Shown piece after piece: positions 34,274 to 43,039 of a stretch of DNA of 64,000 nucleotides. Source of the DNA: an uncultured Flavobacteriaceae bacterium (lineage in GTDB: Bacteria > Bacteroidota > Bacteroidia > Flavobacteriales > Flavobacteriaceae); the NCBI GenBank assembly GCA_947502975.1, contig CANNBV010000002.1, positions 811,251 through 875,250 of the forward strand, written 5' to 3'. The translations under genes were made by a program, and so were the position numbers. A model generated the notes under the pieces. It did no database searches, had not been told where the DNA came from, and saw nothing but the letters and a program-made list of their open reading frames with translations. Position 1 is the first letter of the stretch; the number at the start of each line of letters is the position of its first letter.

Positions 34274-35301
34274 TAAAACACCATTTTTCGTTTTCTAACC
34301 AACAACCATATAACAACAGGAGCACCAACCAACGAAGTTATGGCATTGATAGGCAAGGTAAAATCGCTATTTGGTAATTGTGAAATACTATCACAAATAA
34401 GCATAACGATGGCGCCAAACAAAAATACAGCTGGCAACAATACTTTATGATTTGAGGTGTTAAATACTTGCCTTGTTATATGGGGAATTGCTAAACCAAT
34501 AAAAGCAATTGGTCCAGTAAAGGCAGTTATAGTACCTGCTAATAAGCTTGTAGCAACGATTAATAATAACCTGCTTTTCTTGATATTTAACCCTAAACTT
34601 TTAGCATAATTTTCGCCAAGTAAAAGTGTATTTAATGTTTTTACAGATGTTAAACTTATTAATAAACCAAAAGCATATATAACAAATAAAATATACACTT
34701 CATGCCACGATAAATTACCTAAACTACCAAAACCCCAGAAGAAATATTGTTGTAATTCTTCAGCTGAACTGAAATAAGAAAGTACATTTACTACGGCAGC
34801 TGAAATACTTCCAAACATCAATCCAATAATTAAAATTGCCATTGTATCCCTTACCTTAGTTGATACAATTAAAACTACTAAAAGGACTAAAAAACTGCCG
34901 ATAGTTGCGGCAATAACAATACTCCATTTAGAGGCCAATATACCTAATAAAACACCTCCAAATAAAGATGCTCCCATAGTAACAACAGCTACACCTAAAC
35001 TTGCTCCTGACGTAATACCTAAAACAAAGGGGCCTGCTAAAGGGTTTCTAAAAAGTGTTTGCATCATCAATCCAGAAATGCCTAATCCAGAGCCTACAAT
35101 AATGGCTGTAAAAGCCTTTGGTAATCGATAGTCTATTATAATATGCCGCCAAGATAAATTTTCACTATTACCCAATAGAACATCAACAATGTCTTTGTTC
35201 GGAATAGAAAGAGAACCAAGACTTATGTTTAGGAAAAAGCATAACAGTAAGAGTACAAATAGTACTAAAAATGTAATGCGATAAGTTTTAGTTTTAGCCA
35301 A
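34273..35301 (-). CDS. btuC: FecCD/BtuC family ABC permease
   Basis: 342 residues and about 9-10 membrane segments with the family elements RLPKAFTAIIVGSGLGISGLMMQTLFRNPLAGPFVLGITSGAS and GPIAFIGLAIPHITRQVF (cytoplasmic coupling region), ending in NAITSLVGAPVVIWLLVRKR. It forms the channel of the importer with the BtuD-like ATPase and BtuF-like binding protein on either side. Cobalamin is inferred from context. Confidence 0.88.
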   Translation of the reverse strand: MAKTKTYRITFLVLFVLLLLCFFLNISLGSLSIPNKDIVDVLLGNSENLSWRHIIIDYRLPKAFTAIIVGSGLGISGLMMQTLFRNPLAGPFVLGITSGASLGVAVVTMGASLFGGVLLGILASKWSIVIAATIGSFLVLLVVLIVSTKVRDTMAILIIGLMFGSISAAVVNVLSYFSSAEELQQYFFWGFGSLGNLSWHEVYILFVIYAFGLLISLTSVKTLNTLLLGENYAKSLGLNIKKSRLLLIVATSLLAGTITAFTGPIAFIGLAIPHITRQVFNTSNHKVLLPAVFLFGAIVMLICDSISQLPNSDFTLPINAITSLVGAPVVIWLLVRKRKMVF

Positions 35302-36441
35302 TTATTCTAAACGTTTAAAAAAAGAGTTTTCGTAATTTGTTAATATAGTTGGGTGTGCAATATTGATAATGTCTTTTAGTATAAGATCGGGCCTTAGAGG
35401 GCCTAATTCATAATATAATAAGCCACCTTCAGGGCCTACTTCTTTGGTGTAGGTGTAAATATTATTAGTCTTAAAAGCATCAAAATAACCATACCCTTTA
35501 TGCTGCTCAGTCATTTGTGTTTTAGTTTGAAATGATCCCGCACCAATCCATAATTTTGCTTTTTGAGCTTTGTCTAAAACATTTTCGAAATTTAATTGAA
35601 GACTTCCATTGGCATCATTATCCTTCCAAAGATAATCTGTATTGGCATCTTCTAGATACTTAGCTACAAAACTTTTTCCTCCAGGAATGTTCCAAACATC
35701 TTTGAACATAGAGCCAGAAAATACGGTTGGCTTGTCTTTAACCTCTAAAGCTAAAGTTTTTGCTTTTAAATAATTTGTTTCAATGGTATTGAAAATACTA
35801 TCTGCCTCTTTATTTTTTTCAAAAAATGCAGCAATAAATTTTATCCATTCTGCACGGCCTAATGGATGCTTCTCTGTCCAAGCGCCATCTAAAACTACTG
35901 GAATTCCAAATTTTTCTATTTGATTTAATATTTTATTATTTCCGTTTACAGAAAATCCAATCACCAAGTTGGGTTGTAAATCGAGGAGTAGCTCCATATT
36001 CAAATCTAGGTCATTATTTAAATCTTTAATAGTACCATTATCGATAAGTGTTCTTGTTTTTTCAGAAGAAATATATTTCGTGCTTGGGAAGCCTACCAAT
36101 TTGTTTTCAATACCCAAATATTCTAATGAAGGAATATTAGTGGTAGACATAACTACTACTTTTTCAATAGGCAATTTAATAACCACATCTGTATCATTAT
36201 GTTTAGGGATTTCTTGCCCTTTTTTTACTAAAAGATAATGAAATGAATCTTGACTTTTTGGCCAAGGAGATGTTACAATAATTTCTTGATGCGTTTTGTA
36301 ATTTGTAATTGAAAAACCTTCAGCATATTTTAAAACCTTTTGTTGGACCTCAAGATGTGGTAATGCTTCTTTAATATTCTTATCATCTTTACAAGAAGCA
36401 AAGAGTAAGAAGCAGAGAGAAAACAATAATATAAAACGCAT
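35302..36441 (-). CDS. btuF: BtuF-like periplasmic-binding lipoprotein of the B12 importer
   Basis: 379 residues from ATG 36441; an upstream in-frame ATG at 36468 would put nine extra residues before the signal. The lipobox is CFLLFASC. The body has a TroA-type fold: VVKLPIEKVVVMSTTNIPSLEYLGIENKLVGFPSTKYI and LLLDLQPNLVIGFSVNG, then AEWIKFIAAFFEKNKEAD and GPEGGLLYYELGPLRPDLILKDI. It abuts btuC and is the first gene of a three-gene importer operon. No riboswitch is present ahead of it: only 52-79 bases separate it from the divergent gene. Confidence 0.85.
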   Translation of the reverse strand: MRFILLFSLCFLLFASCKDDKNIKEALPHLEVQQKVLKYAEGFSITNYKTHQEIIVTSPWPKSQDSFHYLLVKKGQEIPKHNDTDVVIKLPIEKVVVMSTTNIPSLEYLGIENKLVGFPSTKYISSEKTRTLIDNGTIKDLNNDLDLNMELLLDLQPNLVIGFSVNGNNKILNQIEKFGIPVVLDGAWTEKHPLGRAEWIKFIAAFFEKNKEADSIFNTIETNYLKAKTLALEVKDKPTVFSGSMFKDVWNIPGGKSFVAKYLEDANTDYLWKDNDANGSLQLNFENVLDKAQKAKLWIGAGSFQTKTQMTEQHKGYGYFDAFKTNNIYTYTKEVGPEGGLLYYELGPLRPDLILKDIINIAHPTILTNYENSFFKRLE

Positions 36442-36475
36442 ATTGTAAATTTGAAATTCAAAGGTCATTAATTTT

Positions 36476-36507
36476 TTTGTAATACCGTATACTTAAGATT
36501 ACTTTTG
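36476..36507 (+). promoter_or_regulatory. Promoter for the PP-loop ATPase gene
   Basis: TTTG (36476-36479) and TACTTTTG (36500-36507) are 20 bases apart. Start would be near 36514, giving a very short leader of 7-13 bases to ATG 36521 or the second ATG at 36527. Confidence 0.55.
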
Positions 36508-36520
36508 AGTGATTAAATAG

Positions 36521-37189
36521 ATGAATATGAATTTTTTGTGCTCATGGAGTGGTGGAAAAGATAGTTGTTATGCTTTTTATAAAGCGTTACAATCAGGTTA
36601 TAAACCTTCAGTTCTTTTGAATGTTATGAATGAGTTTGGTGATAGGTCTCGCTCTCATGGTATTCCTAAAGCAGTATTACAGGCACAGGCAGATGCGTTG
36701 GAACTTCCTATTCATTTTTTTAGTAGTACTTGGGCAGATTATGAAGTTAAATATATTCAAAATTTGAAGCAAATAGTTAAAGATTACCCTATTTCGCATG
36801 CTGTTTTTGGGGATATTGATATAGAATCTCACCGTGCCTGGGAAGAAAAAGTGTCTATAGCTGCTAATTTAGAGGCTGTTTTGCCCTTGTGGCAATGTAA
36901 TAGAAAGCAATTGGTTTTAGATATGATAGATGCGGGAATTGAAGCTATTATTGTGTCTTGCAATCAGGAGTTAGGCCCCAATTTTTTAGGTAGAACTATT
37001 GATGCCGAACTTGTTGAAACTCTTGAGAATATGGGCATTGATGCTTGTGGTGAGAATGGAGAATTCCATACTTTAGTGGTAAATGCCCCTTTTTTTAAAA
37101 ACCGTATATCAATTGAAATTACTGATAAAGCAGTATCTAGTAATTATAACTTCGCGAATTTGAAGCTTAAAGATCAACTTCGGAAATAA
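36521..37189 (+). CDS. Dph6-related PP-loop ATP pyrophosphatase (copy 1)
   Basis: 222 residues. PP-loop SGGKDS (10-15) and the family signature DACGENGEFHTLVV near the C-terminus (DxCGENGEFHT is kept in both copies here). HGIPKAVLQAQADALELP and FGDIDIESHRAWEE fit the COG2102/Dph6-related group, in which a ligase forms an amide from ATP and ammonia. Bacteria lack diphthamide, so the substrate differs. Context (btuFCD, cobC) suggests a B12-linked role. Its 3' end overlaps the convergent cobC by 23 bases. Confidence 0.85.
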   Translation: MNMNFLCSWSGGKDSCYAFYKALQSGYKPSVLLNVMNEFGDRSRSHGIPKAVLQAQADALELPIHFFSSTWADYEVKYIQNLKQIVKDYPISHAVFGDIDIESHRAWEEKVSIAANLEAVLPLWQCNRKQLVLDMIDAGIEAIIVSCNQELGPNFLGRTIDAELVETLENMGIDACGENGEFHTLVVNAPFFKNRISIEITDKAVSSNYNFANLKLKDQLRK

Positions 37190-37733
37190 GCGCTAAATTT
37201 CCATTCGTATTTCTGATGTGAAATACATCTCCATAATTGATTTTTACTTTGAATGAATCTTTTAGATTGATGTTTAGAATGTGAGATAATATAACTCTAA
37301 TCGGGCCAGCATGTGATACAATACATAGATTTTGATTGCCTTTAGAAGTTATAATAGACTTTACAAAATCATGGACACGTTTGTGTAATTGTACATAAGA
37401 TTCTCCATCGGGTACTGCAACATTTACAAAATCTTGCATCCAAGGCGTGATGTCTTTTTCTGGAATATCATTCCAAGATTTAAGTTCCCAATCTCCAAAA
37501 TCTAGCTCTTTCAATCTATTATCAAAACTTAGATTTTTTCCTAATGTTTCAGCTAAAAAGGCGCAACGTTTTAAGGGACTTGAAATCACTTTAAAATTAC
37601 TATCAATAGATAACTTCGATTTAAGTATATCAAATTCATCTAGCCAGGTTGAAGCCAGACCAATATCACTTTGACCATAGCAAATACCTTTATCAATATC
37701 AGGAGTAGTGTGTCGCACTAAATAAATTTCCAT
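37167..37733 (-). CDS. cobC: Alpha-ribazole phosphatase CobC (histidine phosphatase)
   Basis: 188 residues. LVRHTTPDIDKGICYGQSDI (His8) is the phosphohistidine motif and CYGQSDIGL is typical of CobC rather than of phosphoglycerate mutase; VSHAGPIRVIL holds the second His. It removes the 5'-phosphate from alpha-ribazole-5'-P or adenosylcobalamin-5'-P at the end of nucleotide-loop assembly. It overlaps cobS by 16 bases at its start. Confidence 0.9.
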   Translation of the reverse strand: MEIYLVRHTTPDIDKGICYGQSDIGLASTWLDEFDILKSKLSIDSNFKVISSPLKRCAFLAETLGKNLSFDNRLKELDFGDWELKSWNDIPEKDITPWMQDFVNVAVPDGESYVQLHKRVHDFVKSIITSKGNQNLCIVSHAGPIRVILSHILNINLKDSFKVKINYGDVFHIRNTNGNLALISEVDL

Positions 37734-38479
37734 AAAGCAATAAGGCTTAAATAAAAAACTACTTCACATAATTGCTGAACAGCTCCCGCACAATCCCCCG
37801 TTTGACCTCCCAACCATTTCTTAAACTTAGCACCTAGGTATATTTTAGCTAAGTAGCATGGAGCAAGTGTTAAGAATACTAAAGGTGTTTTGAAAAAGAA
37901 TAAAGGCGCTATACCAAAAAAAGCACTAATAATGAGCATGCCACCAGTAATGTTTTTAGCCGCTGGTTTTGCTTTACTGTCGTCTGTGTCTCTTACATAA
38001 GGATGCGTGTATATGAGTGTAGTGGCAATAAATCGACTTAAGCTATGACCTGAAATTAGAGCTAACGGAATATAATAAGTTGGTAATTCTCTTAGCGTTG
38101 TGAATTTTAGAGCTAAAATTAAAACTAACCCCGAAGCACCATAAGTTCCCAACCGGGAATCTTTCATAATCATTAAAATCTTTTCTTTAGTCCAACCTCC
38201 ACCAAGGCCATCGCAGACATCTGCAAATCCGTCTTCATGAAATGCTCCAGTGACATATATGGTTGAAATCATACTTAAAAGAATTGCAATTTCGGTTGAA
38301 AAAATAAATGTTGTACTATAAAATACTAAGGCTCCAATACTTCCGACGATTATTCCAACTAATGAAAAATACTTGGAACTTTTTCGCAAAAATTCTGCAT
38401 CATGATTTACCCATTTCGGACAAGGAATTCTTGTAAAAAACATGATGGCTGTTAGGAATATTTGGAGTTCTTTTTTCAT
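37718..38479 (-). CDS. cobS: Adenosylcobinamide-GDP ribazoletransferase CobS
   Basis: 253 residues, polytopic. The motif HEDGFADVCDGLGGG with RLGTYGASG is the CobS signature (DG.AD..DG). It joins adenosylcobinamide-GDP with alpha-ribazole to give cobalamin in the inner membrane. It is 2 bases downstream of cobT and overlaps cobC. Confidence 0.94.
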   Translation of the reverse strand: MKKELQIFLTAIMFFTRIPCPKWVNHDAEFLRKSSKYFSLVGIIVGSIGALVFYSTTFIFSTEIAILLSMISTIYVTGAFHEDGFADVCDGLGGGWTKEKILMIMKDSRLGTYGASGLVLILALKFTTLRELPTYYIPLALISGHSLSRFIATTLIYTHPYVRDTDDSKAKPAAKNITGGMLIISAFFGIAPLFFFKTPLVFLTLAPCYLAKIYLGAKFKKWLGGQTGDCAGAVQQLCEVVFYLSLIALWKFI

Positions 38480-38481
38480 AT

Positions 38482-39510
38482 TTAATTATCTACAGATTCC
38501 CCGCTAATACCTGCACTCTCAAAACTCGCCATATCATTTAAAAAATTAACAGCGGCTTTTAACAGCGGTATGGCTAAAGCAGCACCTGTACCTTCGCCTA
38601 ATCTTAAACCTAATGATAGCAGTGGTTTTGCATTTAAATAGTTTAACATTTTTTTGTGTCCTTGTTCGTTAGAATTATGAGCAAAAATGCAACAATCAAG
38701 AATGTCTTTCTTTATAGCTTGTGCAACTAATAAGGCCGCTGTTACTATAAAACCATCAATAACTACAATCATATTTAATTCAGCAGCTTTTAAAATAGCA
38801 CCGCAAAGCATAGCAATTTCAAAACCACCAAAAGTAGCTAAAGCGCTTACTGGCGTTTCGGGTTGATATTTTTTATAAACTTCAGAAAGTATATGTGTTT
38901 TCCTTTTGATGCCTTCAGAATTTAACCCAGTTCCTGAACCAACACAATCAGCAATTGGAGTATTTGTAAAATACGCCATTAACAATGAAGCTGAAGATGT
39001 ATTGCTTATTCCCATTTCACCAAAACCAATAGTATTACAACCTTCACTATGAATTTTTGAAACAATTTCACCTGCTCGTTTTATAGCTTCGTTACATTGT
39101 TCCAGTGTCATTGCTGGTTCAATTTGATAATTTTTAGTGCCAAAATCGATTTTAGCATCAACAATCTTTGAACCAACTTCAAATTTATGGTTAACTCCTG
39201 CGTCTACAATTTTTAAATCTATTGCATTTGTATTACTAAACACGTTGATGGCCGCTCCACCATTTATAAAATTATAAACCATTTGAGCAGTTACCTCTTG
39301 AGGAAACGGGTTTACTTCTCCCTTGGCGGCAATTCCATGATCTCCTGCAAAAACGACAATGGTAGGTTTAGAGATTTTTGGGTTTTCTGTATTTTGAATA
39401 CATCCAATTTTAAATGCTAAATCTTCAAGAACTCCTAAAGCACCTATCGGTTTAGTTTTTAAATCTATTTTATGTTGAAGAGCCTTCTTTAGCTCAGTTT
39501 TCGTATTCAT
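38482..39510 (-). CDS. cobT: Nicotinate-nucleotide-dimethylbenzimidazole phosphoribosyltransferase CobT
   Basis: 342 residues. GDHGIAAKGEVNPFPQEVTAQMV and GFGEMGISNTSSASLL are conserved blocks; LGLRLGEGTGAALAIPLL near the C-terminus carries the catalytic Glu. It makes alpha-ribazole-5'-phosphate from NaMN and dimethylbenzimidazole. DMB synthesis (bluB) is not in this window, so the base may be imported or made elsewhere. It follows cobU by 2 bases. Confidence 0.95.
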   Translation of the reverse strand: MNTKTELKKALQHKIDLKTKPIGALGVLEDLAFKIGCIQNTENPKISKPTIVVFAGDHGIAAKGEVNPFPQEVTAQMVYNFINGGAAINVFSNTNAIDLKIVDAGVNHKFEVGSKIVDAKIDFGTKNYQIEPAMTLEQCNEAIKRAGEIVSKIHSEGCNTIGFGEMGISNTSSASLLMAYFTNTPIADCVGSGTGLNSEGIKRKTHILSEVYKKYQPETPVSALATFGGFEIAMLCGAILKAAELNMIVVIDGFIVTAALLVAQAIKKDILDCCIFAHNSNEQGHKKMLNYLNAKPLLSLGLRLGEGTGAALAIPLLKAAVNFLNDMASFESAGISGESVDN

Positions 39511-39512
39511 AA

Positions 39513-40016
39513 TTATTTTAAAGTTAATGGAATTCCAGAAATCATCATAGTGGCTTTATCTGCATGTTTTGCAATATATTGGTTTGTCCAGCCTTGTAGT
39601 TCTGTAAATTTTCTACCTATTTCAGTTTGCGCATGTACGCCCATTCCAATTTCATTGGATATGATAATAATGGTAGCATCTATATCCAATAATTTATTGA
39701 ACTCTGCTTTAGCTAATTCTAAACACTTTTCTATATCATTTTTTGTGTCTACATAAAAATTAGTTAGCCAAAGTGTAACACAATCTATAACAACAATATC
39801 GTTTGTGTTTATTACAGAAGCTAGTGCTTTTTCTTCTTCTATGGATGTCCAACGGTCGTCTCTATCTGCTATATGACGATCAATGCGTTTTCTATGATCA
39901 TCTCCCCAAACTCGGGATGTTGCCAAATATTTAGGTGTTTTAGATAGCGATAATGCTAGATTCTGCGCATAACTACTTTTACCAGAACGTTCACCACCTG
40001 TTATATAATAAATCAT
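39513..40016 (-). CDS. cobU: Adenosylcobinamide kinase / guanylyltransferase CobU
   Basis: 167 residues from ATG 40016 (MIYYITGGERSGKSSYAQ, P-loop GGERSGKS from residue 7). An upstream in-frame ATG at 40073 would add 19 residues of unlikely sequence (MCYSSKKNNLCYHNYIKYF). Conserved GDDHRKRIDRHIADRD, CVTLWLTN and NEIGMGVHAQTEIGRKFTELQGWTNQYIA agree with CobU. It phosphorylates and guanylylates adenosylcobinamide. It is the first gene of the cobUTSC run; only a weak promoter (CAAAGATTA, about 40041) is seen and no riboswitch on this strand. Confidence 0.92.
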   Translation of the reverse strand: MIYYITGGERSGKSSYAQNLALSLSKTPKYLATSRVWGDDHRKRIDRHIADRDDRWTSIEEEKALASVINTNDIVVIDCVTLWLTNFYVDTKNDIEKCLELAKAEFNKLLDIDATIIIISNEIGMGVHAQTEIGRKFTELQGWTNQYIAKHADKATMMISGIPLTLK

Positions 40017-40082
40017 GAAATATTTAATGTAATTATGGTAACAAAGATTATTCTTTTTTGAAGAATAACACAATAAAATAGT

Positions 40083-40111
40083 TTTGATTCTAAAAATAGA
40101 TGGTACATTTG
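40083..40111 (+). promoter_or_regulatory. Promoter of the B12 riboswitch/btuB unit
   Basis: TTTG (40083-40086), 17-base spacer, TACATTTG (40104-40111). Transcription would start about 40118, at the first bases of the riboswitch P1 stem. Confidence 0.75.
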
Positions 40112-40115
40112 CAGC

Positions 40116-40314
40116 GAATTTTGGTTTTGTTTAATGATTATATTGAACGAATTAAAAGGGAATCTGGTGAGATGCCAGAACTGTTCCCGCAACTGTAAGT
40201 TTATGCTGAACTTGATTCAGTACCTCACTAAGAGGATGTTATTAACTACAAGAGCCACTGGTAAAACTGGGAAGGCTGAATAACATAAAACAAGTCAGGA
40301 GACCTGCCAAATTC
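40116..40314 (+). ncRNA. Cobalamin riboswitch upstream of the BtuB-like receptor
   Basis: All hallmark blocks occur in order: GGGAATCTGGTGAGATGCCA (from 40159), CCCGCAACTGTAA (from about 40187), GCCACTG (40254-40260), GGGAAGGCTGAATAAC, and the B12 box AGTCAGGAGACCTGCC (40293-40308). P1 can form from GAATTTTGG (40116-40124) and CCAAATTC (40307-40314), with one bulged T. Downstream, AAACTTT (40328-40334) and AAAGTTT (40342-40348) may form part of the switch platform, 45 bases before the ATG at 40393. Binding of B12 should turn btuB expression down. Confidence 0.95.
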
Positions 40315-40392
40315 AAACAAATAAGTTAAACTTTCGGGATAAAAGTTTGCGTATGATAATCCATGCGATTCTCGAGTAATTAGTCATTTAAA

Positions 40393-42258
40393 ATGAACAA
40401 AAAAACAAAAGCTATTGGTGTCCTATGCTTAGGTATATCAATGTTTGGATTTGCACAAGAGCAAAATGTAGATTCAACAAAAGTAGAGCAGCTTGATGAA
40501 GTTGTTATCACAGATTCACGATTTGCATTAAAACGTGAAAATTCTGGAAAAACTGTGATAAAAATTTCTAAACAAGACATTGAAAGAAACCAAGGAAGAA
40601 CGGTATCTGAATTAATTAACGCACAGTCTGGTATTGAAATTAATGGTAGTAGAAGTAATGCAGGGCAGAATTTAGGTGTCTATGTCAGAGGAGGAAGGAA
40701 TCGTCAAGTATTAGTCTTAATTGATGGGATTCAAGTAAATGACCCTTCACAAATCAACGGCGAGTACGATTTTAGATTATTAAACTTAAATCAAATTGAG
40801 TCTATCGAGATTATTAAAGGGGCTGCTGGTACGTTATATGGTAGTGGTGCAGCATCTGCGGTTGTTAATATTACAACTAAGAAGGCTGGGAATAAAGAAA
40901 TAAATGCCGTTTTCGCATCAAGTATGGGAACTAATCAGTCAGAATCTGATCAAAATTATAACGTTGCAGATTTCAATAATAACGTTGCAATAAGTGGCAC
41001 CTTAGACAAATTTACATATCGTACAGCTTTTAGCAATCAGTTTTCTGATGGACTTTCTGCTGCCAAAAGTGATGCTAATGAGAAAGATGTTTTTTCTCAA
41101 TATGGTGTGGATGTTAATTTAGGATACAAGTTTAGTAATGCATTTTCTTTAAATGTCTACGGAAACTATACAGATACAAATTCTGATATAGACGGTTTTG
41201 ATTCTAATTTTAATTTGGTAGACACAGCCGATGAATTTAATAACACACAATATAGAGTTGGGGTATCTTCAAAATTTAAATACCGAAATGGTAGTGTTAA
41301 CTTTAACGCTGCTTATAGTGAATATGAGAGAGAGTTTATTTCTAACTTTCCATCTTTGTTCAAATCTAAAAATTATATTGTAGATGTTTATAATAAGTAT
41401 GTTTTTGACAAAAAGTTTTACACTATTGTAGGTTTGAATGCAATAGAGAATAATGCCACTTTTGCTGAAGAACAAGAGTTTACTATAGTAGATCCGTATG
41501 CTAATTTTGTATATGTGTCTGATTTTGGATTAAATGTTAACGCAGGCGCTAGATTAAATAATCATAGCGAATATGGATCGCATGTTACCTACAATTTGAA
41601 CCCTTCCTACACTATTAAATCTAACGAAGATAGCTATACTAAGCTTTTTGGTTCGTTTAGTACTTCATTTATTACACCTTCTTTGTCCCAATTATTTGGA
41701 AACTTTGGACCAAATCCTGATTTAGAACCTGAAGAAAATAGAACGATTGAAGCTGGAGCTGAATTTAAATTAAACACTAATTTTAGAATTAGTGGTCTTT
41801 TCTTTAGCAGAGAAGAAACAAATACTGTACTGTGGATTGATGGAGGTTACCAAAACGCCGAAGATGTATTAAATGCAAGAGGTGTAGAGATTGAATTAAA
41901 TGCAACTCCTCTTGAAAACTTATCAATTACTGCTAATTATGCTTTCACCGAGTACAAGGAAAGTACAGCTCGTAGGATTCCGAAACATAAAGGGAATTTA
42001 CAATTAGGATATAATTTTTCTAAAACGACATTTGCGTCATTGTCATATCAATATGTGCACGACAGATTTGAAAATAGTTTTGTGCCGCTTTTAGATAGTT
42101 TTAGTTTAGTTAATTTATATGCAAGTCATACAGTTTTGAAAAATAAAATGAAATTATTTGCAGGTATTGATAATATCTTAAATGAAGATTATGAAGATGT
42201 GCCAGGATATGTAACTAAAGGAAGAAATGTAAGGTTAGGTTTTCAGTTGACTTTATAA
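40393..42258 (+). CDS. btuB: TonB-dependent cobalamin receptor, BtuB-like
   Basis: 621 residues with a signal peptide ending near FGFAQ, a TonB-box-like EVVITDSR (about 36-43), a plug domain (NQGRTVSELINAQSGIEINGS, VLIDGIQVNDPS, IESIEIIKGAAGTLYGSGAASAVVNITTKK), and a barrel ending NVRLGFQLTL. It is the size of BtuB (E. coli 614). A riboswitch immediately upstream makes cobalamin or a corrinoid the expected ligand. No carboxypeptidase-like N-terminal extension of SusC type is present. A terminator follows. Confidence 0.92.
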   Translation: MNKKTKAIGVLCLGISMFGFAQEQNVDSTKVEQLDEVVITDSRFALKRENSGKTVIKISKQDIERNQGRTVSELINAQSGIEINGSRSNAGQNLGVYVRGGRNRQVLVLIDGIQVNDPSQINGEYDFRLLNLNQIESIEIIKGAAGTLYGSGAASAVVNITTKKAGNKEINAVFASSMGTNQSESDQNYNVADFNNNVAISGTLDKFTYRTAFSNQFSDGLSAAKSDANEKDVFSQYGVDVNLGYKFSNAFSLNVYGNYTDTNSDIDGFDSNFNLVDTADEFNNTQYRVGVSSKFKYRNGSVNFNAAYSEYEREFISNFPSLFKSKNYIVDVYNKYVFDKKFYTIVGLNAIENNATFAEEQEFTIVDPYANFVYVSDFGLNVNAGARLNNHSEYGSHVTYNLNPSYTIKSNEDSYTKLFGSFSTSFITPSLSQLFGNFGPNPDLEPEENRTIEAGAEFKLNTNFRISGLFFSREETNTVLWIDGGYQNAEDVLNARGVEIELNATPLENLSITANYAFTEYKESTARRIPKHKGNLQLGYNFSKTTFASLSYQYVHDRFENSFVPLLDSFSLVNLYASHTVLKNKMKLFAGIDNILNEDYEDVPGYVTKGRNVRLGFQLTL

Positions 42259-42293
42259 AAGTTAGTATAGCTACCTTCTTGACTATATTTATT

Positions 42294-42320
42294 AAATGCC
42301 ACTTTTAAAGTGGCATTTTT
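42294..42320. terminator. Terminator between btuB and the second PP-loop gene
   Basis: AAATGCCACTT (42294-42304) and AAGTGGCATTT (42308-42318) with a 3-base loop and T run: serves btuB and, on the minus strand, the convergent PP-loop gene whose stop lies at 42320. Confidence 0.9.
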
Positions 42321-43033
42321 TATGGAATTAAATCGCAATACCAAACCCCGTATTTGTCTGAACTGCATATAGAATCGTCTGTGTTAGGATGGTCATACTC
42401 CCGATATACTTTTTCTCCTATTTTAAAATCGATTGGTTTTTTAAAAATCGGACCATCAAAGCAAAAGGTATGGAATTCACCATTTTCACCACATGGGTCA
42501 ACACCCTGAGGTAAATTATCTATAAAGCTTTTGTCAATAATAGTGCCTACAAAATTGTCATCAAAATATTTAGAATTAGCACAAACAATGATGGTTTTAA
42601 ACCCTAAATCTAAAAACTCATTTAGCAATGCTTTGGTGTCTCTTTTCCATAAAGGATATATCGAAGTTAAATTTTCTTTAGCTAATTGTTTATCTCTATA
42701 ATCTCTTAAATCTTCTAGAAAGATATCGCCAAAAGCAGAATGTGTAAACCCACTTTGTTTTAATCTATAAACAGCTTCTGTCATTTTTTGCTCATACACT
42801 GCCATACTTGGCATTTCTGGGAGTTCAATTAAACTAGCAGGAATATTTAAAGCTTTTGTTTGAGCAACTAAGAGCTCTTTTCGCAAACCGTGCATTGAAA
42901 CACGATTGTAATGCGAATTTACTGTTGTAATTAGTTCTTCTACAGAATAGCGCTGATCATTTAACAGATGATACAATGCTAAAGCAGAATCTTTACCAGA
43001 ACTCCAATTGAAATAGGTTTTGTGAGTTTTCAA
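42320..43033 (-). CDS. Dph6-related PP-loop ATP pyrophosphatase (copy 2)
   Basis: 237 residues. PP-loop SSGKDS (11-16), SMHGLRKELLVAQTKALNIP, FGDIFLEDLRDYRDKQL and the signature DPCGENGEFHTFCFDGP. It is related to copy 1 throughout but longer by a C-terminal Cys-containing tail (DSICSSDKYGVWYCDLIP). The two copies sit on the outer edges of the B12 region. The start is 6 bases after the S41 gene stop, so it may be translated with it. Confidence 0.87.
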   Translation of the reverse strand: MKTHKTYFNWSSGKDSALALYHLLNDQRYSVEELITTVNSHYNRVSMHGLRKELLVAQTKALNIPASLIELPEMPSMAVYEQKMTEAVYRLKQSGFTHSAFGDIFLEDLRDYRDKQLAKENLTSIYPLWKRDTKALLNEFLDLGFKTIIVCANSKYFDDNFVGTIIDKSFIDNLPQGVDPCGENGEFHTFCFDGPIFKKPIDFKIGEKVYREYDHPNTDDSICSSDKYGVWYCDLIP

Positions 43034-43039
43034 GAGTAT

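Noticed and set aside
40017-40073. 19-residue extension of CobU
   Set aside because: P-loop NTPases of this family start directly with the P-loop strand; the extension is low quality and overlaps the likely promoter.
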